Source of the DNA: Tetramitus jugosus
Taxonomy: Eukaryota; Heterolobosea; Eutetramitea; Acrasida; Vahlkampfiidae
NCBI GenBank assembly: GCA_937625935.1
Contig: OW569366.1
Span: forward strand, 310,001 to 374,000
DNA length: 64,000 nt
Direction: 5' to 3'
A program made the position numbers and the translations under genes. A model generated the notes under the pieces. It saw only the letters and a list, made by a program, of their open reading frames with translations. It was not told the origin of the DNA and made no database searches. Shown here piece by piece: positions 41,451 to 50,971 of this stretch (position 1 is its first letter; every line of letters begins with the position of its first letter).

Positions 41451-42455
41451 AATGAGCGTCTGGTTTGTCCAAGCTGTCAATTGCAAGTTACCATCCCCCA
41501 CAAAAAATGTTGGAAGTTTCAGGAGAACCATATTGGTCGGGAGTAGAAATCTTTTGACACAAACAAGTACTTCTCGTTCTTCTTCCATACTCAGAGCAAG
41601 ATTGAGAGGACATCCAGCAATTAATCAGATGGCCAACTTTCATCTTCCAGTCAGACCAAGTCTTCTGTCGTTGCTCGAGTCTGGTTGAGCGGGTGTGAGT
41701 TTTTTAGTCAGGGTGCATTCCAATATCACCCCCCACATCGAAGACTTGCGGTCTGGTTCAAAGGGCGCCATGGATTCTATGTTTCTTTATTGTGGGTAGT
41801 TCTTAGATCAGGGTATGAAAGTGGCTGAATAGCCTTTTTCTTCTTGAGTCGAGGCCTGTGTTTCGTATTGTTTAGAGCGATGGATTGCAATGAATCGTGA
41901 AAGAATTCCGAACAATTAGTACCGTACAAAATCACATATCAAGTGTGAATGCCAGACAAATGAGAAAATGCCTTGTTTGCATTTTTTCATACTTAGTGTG
42001 TGGATGCCTTCCAAGAATTGGAAATGGTCCACCACACTTGTATTATCCAAGTTAACATTGAACAATGTTCCTGGAAAAAGTTTTCATAAGACGTCTATTT
42101 CTTCCACAATCAGATCCCTGCAAGATAAACCTGGGAAAGTACAATGTCAGCAAAGACGCATCGAAGCAATAAACTGATCAACACCAAAAGAAAATTCATA
42201 TGCCATGATTAACTTACACAAAAGCCGATGCCAAAAGCCCAATCTAAGGTCTCTTTCCTCGGCATTCAGTAGGTAGTTTTTTGAGAGAAGTACAAAACAA
42301 ATCTAAGATCCCAAGACACCAAGACTACGAACTGGTTTACACCCTTAAGAAGGACCCCACACTCTCGCGGAACTTCATCCTTGTCAGAACTTGAAAGAAC
42401 AAAAAGTAATTGTTGACACTAAACCATTTCTTGTCAAACTTGCCAGAAACAAACA
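41451..42455. other. Noncoding or decayed stretch after the USP gene
   Basis: About 1 kb without a convincing gene. A frame from ATG 41452, one base after the USP stop, runs 79 codons but has no recognisable features. Near 42318-42456 two short frames (DYELVYTLKKDPTLSRNF, then in another frame LKEQKVIVDTKPFLVKLAR) read like one former coding region broken by a frameshift, leading into the 125-base duplicated block. The product is not recognised. Confidence 0.35.
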
Positions 42456-42580
42456 AAAAGCCTACATTACTGAGGGTTCTCGAGTAGTCTCCTATCTCAA
42501 TACTAACTCAGCCAGATGGCGCTTAACTTCTCTATTCGAAATGGGAAGAGGTGGTTCCACCATTGTATGAACGTAGACAT
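42456..42580. repeat. 125-base dispersed duplication, copy 1
   Basis: It matches copy 2 at 44345..44469 with a single difference (GGCGCTT against GGTGCTT) over 125 bases; both copies point the same way. One plus frame reads AYITEGSRVVSYLNTNSARW and ends in a stop just outside the block. The near identity means a recent event or ongoing conversion. It is probably part of a larger dispersed element whose remainder differs at the two sites. Confidence 0.9.
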
Positions 42581-42611
42581 TAAACATGTTTTTTCACATA
42601 TTTTGGCCGCT

Positions 42612-42626
42612 TTGAGGTCCCACCGA
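42612..42626. repeat. Target-site duplication of the LINE, left copy
   Basis: The 15 bases TTGAGGTCCCACCGA recur exactly at 43294..43308, directly after the LINE poly(A). Sequence left of this copy and right of the other would be continuous without the insertion. Confidence 0.85.
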
Positions 42627-43293
42627 GGGGTGGACTTTAGTTTTCTAAAGTACCCCCACAAGATTGACAGAAAGCTGGAGTGGTTCTATGCACAAGTGCG
42701 CAGTGGTACTATGCACACTCGAGAAGTCATGAGGGTATTGTATGGAAAAAATGAAGCTCCAGCCGTGTGTGAAAGATGTAACAAGGAGTCAGAGACTATT
42801 CTACATTGTCTCATTCGCTGTCCACGAGCCATATTGACTAGAAGAAGACCGGCTATGTCGGTCGGTGATGAACTGAGTGGTCTGGGAGTCCACCCAAAAC
42901 ACAAGATAGACCTATGGTTCGACTCGGTGTGTTGGAAAGGAGGTAAGATGAGTGTGCAACCAAACCGAAAATCGAGCAAAGAGTTCCTCCTAGGTATGAT
43001 GGGTGTAGAGAAGGAAGCAGTGGATCAAATTATGAGAGGGATGAGGAAGAACGGAATCAAGAAAGATATTGCGGAAAAGAGCCAGAACATTTGTGAACAA
43101 AGTGAAAAGGAGGTGCGTCGAAACCCTTCACCAATTGTACACCTCCTATAAGGAAGGAACAAAACAATGATGCCCTACGGGCACCATTGTTAGAATTAAG
43201 AAGTAATGGAGGAGATAACGCTCTTTGAGCGTTATCCATTGTAAATATTCAGATAATAAAACAGAGCAACCAGTTGGTTGTATTAAAAAAAAA
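42627..43293 (+). mobile_element. 5'-truncated non-LTR retrotransposon (LINE), 3' end
   Basis: A 667-base insertion bounded by a 15-base target duplication and ending in nine A residues (43285..43293), the structure left by target-primed reverse transcription. Its frame runs to a stop at 43151 and encodes the extreme C-terminus of a LINE polyprotein. This includes a CX2CX8HX4C zinc knuckle (CERCNKESETILHCLIRC) and flanking basic segments; the reverse transcriptase core itself is missing. The 3' untranslated part (43152..43284) has two strong hairpins. The frame stays open leftwards through the target duplication into flanking DNA by chance; those codons are not LINE sequence. Confidence 0.85.
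43165..43236 (+). other. Two hairpins in the LINE 3' untranslated region
   Basis: Hairpin 1 at 43165..43189: CAATG...GCCC, loop TAC, GGGC...CATTG. Hairpin 2 at 43214..43236: a perfect 10-base stem GATAACGCTC, loop TTT, GAGCGTTATC, with additional AATGG/CCATT pairing just outside. LINE 3' stem-loops commonly serve as recognition sites for the element's own reverse transcriptase. Confidence 0.7.
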
Positions 43294-43308
43294 TTGAGGT
43301 CCCACCGA
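43294..43308. repeat. Target-site duplication of the LINE, right copy
   Basis: An exact copy of the 15 bases at 42612..42626, starting immediately after the A9 tail. Confidence 0.85.
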
Positions 43309-43362
43309 AATTGAGCTACTTCCGCGTTTTCACCTGCTACATGTAAATAGTGTGAAACGGAG

Positions 43363-44042
43363 GTGTCTCACGTGAACAGTGTCAGGGGGAGATTCTCAAA
43401 ACTCTCCACCTGTTCGCGACGACGAAGAATAAAGGTAGTCAATAGCATTGCAAGTATAGAATGGTTGCAATTGAGTTACACTTGCAAAGGAATCAATCAA
43501 TTGAAATTCAATCGATGGCTCTATGTCCAACAAGAAGAGAACACTAGAACGAGCTTTGGAAGAGAAAGAAATTGAACACTGGTTTCAATTAGGAAACAGT
43601 TTCTTACTTGTCTGGCATTCATACGCTCTCCATGAGTGGTTGCCACCAAGTCACTGACCATACGTTTTCTCATTTTGCTGGGATACATTCACTCCACATC
43701 GCAGACTGCAAACAAATCACCGATGATGCATTTCCATACTTCTCTGATACTCATAAACTCTCTATGGGTGGTTGTGAGAATATTACAGACAATGCCTTCA
43801 CTTATTTAGCTGGCATTCACACACTCTTTATAGGTCATTGCAAACAAATCACCGATAATGCTTTTACTCATTTGGTTGGTATTCAAACACTTAATATGAG
43901 TTTTTGTACGGGCATCACAGACTTTGCATTTCAGTGTTTGACTGGCGTTCGGACACTTACACTGGATGGATGTGATCAAGAATCCATCCCAGAGAAAGGA
44001 TTCCTTTTCTTGAAGGGTATTCACACACTTCGTTGGGGTTAG
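43363..44042 (+). pseudogene. F-box/LRR-type relic with Cys-containing leucine-rich repeats
   Basis: The second part (about 43593..44042) encodes six tandem 25-residue repeats of the form GIHTLxMxxCxQITDxAFxxL, a Cys-containing LRR; the last repeat ends at a stop after IHTLRWG. It has no ATG before the repeats and follows an in-frame TAG at 43590..43592. The preceding frame (43363..43575) carries SIEWLQLSYTCKGINQLKFN, which resembles the second half of an F-box, in a different phase. The simplest reading is one F-box/LRR gene broken between the two parts. It sits within 60 bases of the LINE. A short functional LRR protein starting at a non-ATG codon is less likely. Confidence 0.55.
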
Positions 44043-44344
44043 GTACGATATCGTAGCCGAAGAGACAATGCCTTTAAAAAGAAGGAGATTGGTTGTTGCG
44101 AGTCCAGTTCGATAGCTCTTTATGGCATGGATGGGGAATGACAGGATAAATACATTATCAGTACAGTAAAAGAGAACCAGCAACAGATCCAATGGCAACT
44201 TGGTCTATATTCGAGGCGAGTGTGCTTGGTTGTGGTACGCTTAATATCAACCTTGTTCAGAACTCAAGTGAGTCTTACTTCTCTCTCCCAATGGGTACTC
44301 AGATCCTAGGATCCTGTTCCCCGGCTAAATCACAAAACAAGGCC

Positions 44345-44469
44345 AAAAGCCTACATTACTGAGGGTTCTCGAGTAGTCTCCTATCTCAATACTAACTCAG
44401 CCAGATGGTGCTTAACTTCTCTATTCGAAATGGGAAGAGGTGGTTCCACCATTGTATGAACGTAGACAT
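44345..44469. repeat. 125-base dispersed duplication, copy 2
   Basis: The counterpart of 42456..42580, 124 of 125 bases identical and in the same orientation. Its left and right flanks differ completely from those of copy 1, so the block itself, or a truncated element, was copied. Its right edge abuts the decayed minus-strand gene at 44470. Confidence 0.9.
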
Positions 44470-44945
44470 AGATCAGCGTTGTTCACTATGTTTGACACCG
44501 GAGGCGAAAATCGATTGTTGTTTGGTTTCCACAGTTGTTTTAACTGGTCTCGAGGAGTACTCTTATCGTCATCTTGTTCAGTATCTTCTGCTACTGCAGG
44601 TTCTCTCAGTTTCTTCTTGCTAGTGTCGATTCTATCCGCATGCAATGCTCTCAATGCAATAGATGAGTATTTTGAGAATTTCTTGCTGTTTTTCAGGGCA
44701 GCCTGAGCACTCATGGCAATCTTCAACAGAGTTTCATCACTTCCATGATAGATGGCTTGTTTTTGCAATACATCCTCCTTCCGCTTCTTCTCCTCGCTTC
44801 AGATTTGTTCGTCCCAATTTCTTGGGAGCACTGGGCAAGGCGTAGCTAACTCCCAGAGGATCCAACCAGTAATTGACTCCACTACTGGTTCGGTATTCTC
44901 TCTTCTCCGATCCACAGTTTTGTTGAACATGTTACTTTTCAAATC
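44470..44945 (-). pseudogene. Decayed minus-strand gene of unknown function
   Basis: Two protein-like frames on the minus strand are out of phase. The upstream one (about 44920..44800) reads VNYWLDPLGVSYALPSAPKK; the downstream one (about 44800..44470) reads EDVLQKQAIYHGSDETLLKI and then a Lys/Ser/Asp-rich stretch. Joining them needs a shift near 44800, and the upstream frame has no ATG. The C-terminal end is replaced by the 125-base repeat. The product is not recognised. It is more likely a broken fragment than a working gene. Confidence 0.45.
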
Positions 44946-45072
44946 TTTGGTACTTGGATCAGTTGTACTCTTTTATTTGGACTTGGAGTATTGAGTGGAG
45001 AGAAGGTTTTATAGTCCTCACAATACAAAAATACAAAAACTAAGCATAGCTATGAAGAAGAATTGGAGATCT

Positions 45073-46142
45073 TTATTTCTGATAAATGAATTGAGTAAGC
45101 TTTAGGTTCAGTGGCAAAACCAAGGTGTTGAGCAAAAGGGTGTAAGCGGCAACAAAATTGTTGACACCACTGTTGATGGTGTAAAGCTGACCAGTCATCA
45201 TCTGAGGATATGTCTCATTGACAAAAGTATCGACGGGACACTTGACCATGTGCTTAAGGATACGAGCTTCGACCTTTGCTCTGTCAAAGAACTCTGTAGC
45301 AATCATCCCTGGACAAACAGTTGTTACAGTGATACCGTGATGTTTCACTTCTTGTGCTAGTGCAGTAGACAAGGAGTAAACAAAGCTCTTTGTAGCACTA
45401 TAAGTAGCACCGTTAGGAGTAGGCAAAAATGAGGCAATAGAAGCAATGTTTGAAATCCTGGGAGTAATAAACTTGTGTTCCTCCATCTTCTTCCACTGAA
45501 TCATTTGATTGGCATAGTAGTGACTGATCTCCATCAATGAACAAATGTTCAAGTCAACCATGTTCAACTCTGACTCGATATCGAGCTCCAAGAATTCACC
45601 ATGACTTCCATAGCCAGCATTGTTCACAACATGAACAACAATTGCTTGAGGATCCTTCTTCTTGATTTCCTTGTCGAGAGACTCTGCAATCTTTCCTCTG
45701 ACACTCAAATCCTTTTCAATGACCAATACTTTGACGCCATAGGTGCTCTCCAGTTGCTTCTTTGCCTTTTCCAATCTTTCTCCATTTCTGCCCACGAGAA
45801 TCAAATTGTAGTTGTCTGCCGCGAATTTTTGGCAATATCCATAGCCAATTCCGTATGCCGCGCCAGAAATGAGCGCGTAATAGCGGTGATCGGCATTTTT
45901 AAAAGTAACATCCTTGAGTGGGGAACGATGACATAGGGAAGCAATAGCACATGTCTCACAAACAGGGCAACAACATAGGAACCAACGAGGCAATAAGGGA
46001 GACTCCAGAGTGAGAAAAACTTGAGTGAAATAACAAGAAACAAACTTGTCAAGTAAAGTGGTTGGGCAATCTTGTTCAACAGAGCCACATTCTCGGGAGT
46101 GAGATATGGAGACAGTGCAGTGGGTTTTTTGGATGAAGACAT
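45073..46142 (-). CDS. Short-chain dehydrogenase/reductase, membrane-anchored, with one frameshift
   Basis: The N-terminal frame starts at ATG 46142 (not the upstream GTG) and encodes a hydrophobic segment (about residues 25-70: LYLTSLFLVISLKF, LVGSYVVALFVRHVLLLPYVIV). The SDR frame continues after a phase change at the four-base C run (plus-strand GGGG 45920..45923). Adding one base there would give a continuous 356-residue protein. The SDR core shows the cofactor loop SGAAYGIG, NNAG as VVNNAGYG, catalytic Ser region and YSATK, and CPGMIATEFF. Such membrane-anchored SDRs (HSD17B12/KAR-like) reduce 3-oxoacyl-CoA, sterols or retinoids at the ER. The intact core suggests an assembly or sequencing error rather than a dead gene, but I cannot exclude a real mutation. 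Confidence 0.8.
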
Positions 46143-46239
46143 TTTTCGCGCTTTTGTTGTTTTGTTTTTGATCACTAACGGAGATTACATAATTATACAA
46201 GAGGAAGAATGGTGATATGCCAATCCGGAGAATTTGGAT

Positions 46240-48550
46240 TTACTTGATGTATCCGAGAAGGAATAGTTTGATAAACTTGAAAAATTTGGTCAACCTTTGT
46301 AAGAGTGGATTCAGTGATATCGTATAGGAGAATAATGTGTATACATCGAATAATGTCACTGCAACGGTAGTGTTGTGATCGTGCTTCCACTTGCCCTGGC
46401 ATGACTCAGCATACAAGTCAAGAAATAGCCAAACACGAAACAGATCGCAACCCCAATTTGTTTCCACTGGTACACGGTACACATTAGAAAAAGAATAATC
46501 CTCCATTCTCTTCCATGAGTATTCGATTGACAACCGAGACCGAGGACCCATTGAAAATAAATATAATTGTTCGTAAAATCTACTTAGAAACAATGACTTG
46601 TAGCGTGTCACGTTGATTGGCCAATAGTTACGGATTGAACTCTCTGCAGTAGCAATTTGAATATCAATAAAATAGCGCAAGGCCTTTGAAACTTGATGTA
46701 CAATATTTCGGAGGGTATCAAAGTACCGAACTACAATTTTGATAATGTGACCGATCGACCGGTAGGTAATATCACTCGTGTTCAATGTTCCCGATTCATC
46801 AGAATGAAATTTCGAGAGTAACATTTCGGGTGGTAGTGCGCTCGTGAAAACTGGAGGAGGAGGCAGTTGAATTACTTCTTCCTGTTCATAATGACGTTTC
46901 CATTCTTCAAGATATCTTTTTCGAGTCTCCTTTGAAAAGGGTGTCCAATATGATCGCTTTGACAAAGATATTGCGTTTCTTCCATTAAACCTTCGGTACT
47001 GTACAGCAATACTGCGGATGGCAGCACTGATTCCACCTATTCGATTCGCTGATTGAGGATTGATCACTGACGCAGTCACATACAAGGGACGCTTGGCAAG
47101 TGGCGCAATAAAAAATTTTCTTCTACACATTAATTTGGATGACAGGCGCGTCGATCTCGTATTAAATCCCAGATTAGCACATATCTTATTATTTCCGAAT
47201 ATCATACTTAAATGATTCATTAATATTGTTTGTGGGATGAATTGAAACAAGGTTGATAGGAGCGGCATGTCTACCATATTGCGCGGATTGATCAAATCTC
47301 CATTTACATCATCTTCTGATGGAGTCATATTTTCATCTGCATCCATCGTCTGTGTGCCAAGAATATCTTGTTGCCGTTGTTGTTGCTGTTGCTGCTGTTG
47401 TTGGCTCGAAATGTAAGGTTTTTGAACATGCACCTTAAAGATACCTTGGACCGACTTTAGATCAATAAAATCAGCGAGTTTTCGTCTCCAGTAAGATCCT
47501 TCATTCTCTTCACTTCCAAACTCCTCAACTTCATGATCCGATATCACCAAATCTCTAGCATCTTGAAACACAATCGAATGAGGAAACGATTCCATGGAGT
47601 TTGACTGTTGTGACATCATTCGATTCGGCGAAAAAGAACTCTTTCTATTCACATCGTACAACAGATCGCTCATTTGAGCTACAGGGACCAATGATCGCTG
47701 TTCATCTCTCCTCACGTTTGATCTCGTATCATTGAAAAAAGACTGTTCACTCCTATGACCTTCATCAGTGAATTTTCCCGCACTACCACCAGCACTACCA
47801 CCTTCTTCAAACTCTCTTTGCTCTCTTTCATATCTCTCATGCTGTTGATATTGCTCTTGCTGCTTATAGTAATAGGAGTCTTGATAGTTTGTACCACTGT
47901 TCTTTTCTTGTTGCTTTCCTTGTTCTTCTCCTTTAAAATCTTGACCATGGCTATTTGGATGAAACTTTTGATGATGAGTACTACCACTACTGCCAGCACC
48001 ACCACCGCTAGAACCACCACTGAATTGTTCATAAAACGAGTTCCATTCCCACTGAAACTCATCCTCTTGTTCTCTTTGCATCTGTTCCATATCGTCGTCT
48101 TCTTCATGCATACGATAGTAACGATTGAAAACATCATTGTTGTTATGATTTGGATTGTTTTGCTGATTGTGTGATGCTAGAAACAAATCATAACTGTACT
48201 CTGCACCAATGGAATACCCTCGTTGACCATCCAACTGCAACAAGCTAAAAAACACAAACAAAAACAATTGTTTTGGTTCACCAATAACCAAAAGAAAAAT
48301 TCCAACAAAAACAACATGTGTGTAAGATTGAAAGCTCTACCACCAAAAACACTCAACAAGAACTTGTTGATCTCAAGATCAAAGCAAAGTGGAACACAAA
48401 GAACACGATGACATACTTGATTGGTATTTGGAGAGAATCAGTTGGATAGCACCGCATGGCAAGATCAATGTCAGCAAAGTTGAGATCCCATGGATTGGCA
48501 TCAAATTTGCTGTCCCAGTTCAGGGCTGCATTCAGTTTGTGAACTTCCAT
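46240..48550 (-). CDS. Large hypothetical protein with Gln/Asn/Glu-rich insert
   Basis: Two exons, 48550..48417 and 48244..46240, give 712 residues; the 172-base intron (donor GTATGTCA, acceptor TTTTAG) joins LQIPI to NLLQLDGQRGYS. The short N-terminal part (about 1-70) is ordered. Residues 70-340 are low complexity (Asp/Glu/Gln, Gly/Ser and polyQ from a CAG/CAA tract near 47370-47402). The last 330 residues look globular, basic and aromatic-rich (WTPFSKETRKRYLEEWKRHY, LLQRLTKFFKFIKLFLLGYIK), with hydrophobic stretches near the C-terminus that could be peripheral or membrane-associated. I recognise no family. It is divergent, 184 bases from the next plus-strand gene. Confidence 0.75.
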
Positions 48551-48734
48551 GCTCTAAATCACCATCACGCTTGGTTGAATGTTCTTCAAATTTTCTTGCT
48601 TGAGTTTTTTTGGCGGTGAATTTGAGCGCGCTTTTAAAAAACGTGGCCGTTACCAAATTTACGTCAATACCGAGAGCAAACGGAAGAAAAACGAATTAAG
48701 ATCTGGGATTGTTTTAAACTTGTTTATAGAAAAT

Positions 48735-50777
48735 ATGCAACAGCGACCTCGTTCTGCAAGTGTTGGATCTCGGTATGTTCCTGTGCGAATGAATGCTTAT
48801 GTGCCTGACACTGTGCAACCAGCAGTGTTCTATGTACCAGACAACCGAACGGAATCTAGGAAGGGAGAAGTCAAAGTGTCGGAGAATCAAAACTTAAGAT
48901 CATCCAGTGTAAAAGAGAGAGGAGAAGATTCTCCTCAGAGAGTAGCGATGCCTAGTGAACAGAGACAGGAAGAGATTGTGGAATGGAGTAAATTTCACAG
49001 AAGGAAACCGGTTTGGATGTCTGAGAATCGAAGAGACTATCCGATTAAAGTTTTCTCGGTCTCCGATCGTTGGGTAACGGAACAAAAGGATAGTTATAGT
49101 TTCTATGTCAATAATACTAACGAAACTCACACAGAAGATGGTATCGAACAAAACGAAACAAACGACGATTTATCGAGGGAACGGAAGTATGAGGAAGTTA
49201 ACTACGTACCCAAAGTTCCTAAACTAGCTACATCAAACTTACCCAAAAGTATCTCATCAGAATTGAATACGCCCATCCCTGTGTCTGGAAAATCTCCAAC
49301 AACTACTCACTTTGTAGCAAACAGTACAAATGCCCAGGACGGAAATCAACAAAGGTTCGAGAGTGCGAATCCACAAGTATCTCAATATACACCTAGAATA
49401 CCAAAGCCTGAAGTCCCTATTGAAAAAGAGAAAAATGAGGATGTTCAAAAGAACAAGAGCGGCTCGACTTCCAACACTCCTCGTTCATCTCGAGCTCAAA
49501 AATCAAGCAGGAACATTGTCGATACAAGTTATGTGCACGTTCCTCTCTCTAATCTCCAAAAAGACGAAGAAGAGAAGTCAGATCCAATAGAGGATGATCC
49601 AAACAAGAAATCTCAACAGCTCAAGCAACATGAGAAGTTTAGAGATACAAGAAAGAAGATCAAAAAACAACAGAAGAAGAATGACCAATTGAGGAACAAG
49701 TATATCGACGACTACTACAGACAGCAATCTGATGCCAAAATGAACACACTTCTCACTGACTCTCAGAACTTTGATAGGTATTTGCCGTATGAAGGAAGAC
49801 CTCCCTTCCATAACTATGGGTGGGCGAATCAAAATCCTGTCACAGAAGAGAACCGAATGAAATCTCATAACATTAATCCGAGAGATGTACACGATGTCTA
49901 TCCAAATGTTATTAGTCGAAGAGAAAGAAGTTCAACCTATGAAGGATGGAAAAGGTTCCTGGAGACCACAATTGGATACAAGCAATATCGACCTGTTTCG
50001 TTCTATAAGAGAGATGTCGTCAGAGATCCATCCAGAAATAAGAATAGGAGTTCAGACGCCCTTCGAAAAGCGTTGTCAGGTGTTCATGATCAAATTCCAG
50101 AGGCAGCTCCTGTCCAAGGTAAAAAGAAGTTCACACGCGAGGTTCCCTCCTTACCAATCAAGGTGAATGAATTCACTGTCTCGGAAACAAAACAAGAAGT
50201 TGAGACTCCTGCTGCTGTGTCATATGAAGGAAGAATCTCTCCACCAAATGTTGGCACAAAACCTGTAACTAATGAAAGACTGAAGATCCGCCCAGATGAA
50301 GAACCTGATTATCAAAAGAGTGTGACAAGAGACACACCAATGTACAATCAGCATTTAATTCAATCACAGATCAATCCATCACATGTGTATATTCCTACTG
50401 ATGAATCCCACATCAGATCTTCGAGATATCTGGAATATCCCTTGGATCAGGGATCACAATCCAAAGTACCTGACTTTAAACAAAGAAGGAATTCGATTGG
50501 AGCTGTTCCACAATTCTCTCGGATCGATTCAGAATACAATGAGTCCACAGGGAAACGGTATGTTTTTGCTCCCAATCGAAATGAGGGAACTTATGAAATG
50601 TTCGTAGGCATGCACAATCAACCTGAGCTACACCCCATACCGATAGTCGAGCATGAGGAACTCAACCCCAGGTATTACAAAAACCTTCCACCCTCCTTCA
50701 CCAACTTCATTCGACCAGCAGGGAAGCCCACAGCTCAATCAATCACGACGGCTGATTGTTTTGATTATTTTGACTGA
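48735..50777 (+). CDS. Hypothetical disordered basic protein, possibly cytoskeletal
   Basis: One exon of 680 residues from ATG 48735; the frame is open further upstream to 48579 but that part is Phe/Lys-rich and leader-like. The protein is rich in Pro, Ser, Asn, Arg and charged residues and mostly without predicted structure, except for a coiled-coil stretch (RDTRKKIKKQQKKNDQLRNKYID, residues about 355-380). Short Tyr/Pro/Trp motifs recur (NYVPKVPK, QYTPRIPKPEVP, RYLPYEGRPPFHNYGW, STYEGWKRFLETTIGYKQYRP). Such patterns occur in microtubule-associated and inner-microtubule proteins of flagella, but that is only a resemblance. No orthologue is recognised. Confidence 0.75.
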   Translation: MQQRPRSASVGSRYVPVRMNAYVPDTVQPAVFYVPDNRTESRKGEVKVSENQNLRSSSVKERGEDSPQRVAMPSEQRQEEIVEWSKFHRRKPVWMSENRRDYPIKVFSVSDRWVTEQKDSYSFYVNNTNETHTEDGIEQNETNDDLSRERKYEEVNYVPKVPKLATSNLPKSISSELNTPIPVSGKSPTTTHFVANSTNAQDGNQQRFESANPQVSQYTPRIPKPEVPIEKEKNEDVQKNKSGSTSNTPRSSRAQKSSRNIVDTSYVHVPLSNLQKDEEEKSDPIEDDPNKKSQQLKQHEKFRDTRKKIKKQQKKNDQLRNKYIDDYYRQQSDAKMNTLLTDSQNFDRYLPYEGRPPFHNYGWANQNPVTEENRMKSHNINPRDVHDVYPNVISRRERSSTYEGWKRFLETTIGYKQYRPVSFYKRDVVRDPSRNKNRSSDALRKALSGVHDQIPEAAPVQGKKKFTREVPSLPIKVNEFTVSETKQEVETPAAVSYEGRISPPNVGTKPVTNERLKIRPDEEPDYQKSVTRDTPMYNQHLIQSQINPSHVYIPTDESHIRSSRYLEYPLDQGSQSKVPDFKQRRNSIGAVPQFSRIDSEYNESTGKRYVFAPNRNEGTYEMFVGMHNQPELHPIPIVEHEELNPRYYKNLPPSFTNFIRPAGKPTAQSITTADCFDYFD

Positions 50778-50971
50778 AAACTCTTTTTGTAAAACTTTTC
50801 TGGTTTTCCTTTACAATGTATTACAATTTCGAATTCCTCGCACTTTCCGAGACTCCGAGGTTTGAGCGCAAATTATCCACGTTGCCCCAGGTTAAATACC
50901 GAGCGATACCTATAAGAATTCCCACAAAGCAAACAACCAAAGCAAAGTACCAACCCTCCTATCAAACTAAG

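Noticed and set aside
41389-41688. Possible small gene starting one base after the USP stop
   Set aside because: It has no recognisable domain, and its first part is a shadow of the USP end; evidence is too weak for a gene call.
42516-42626. First 37 codons of the frame that continues into the LINE
   Set aside because: They lie left of the insertion, within the 125-base repeat and the target duplication, so they are not part of the LINE protein.
43163-43240. LINE hairpins considered as a tRNA or other RNA gene
   Set aside because: There is no cloverleaf or T-loop sequence, and they sit exactly in the 3' tail of the retroelement.
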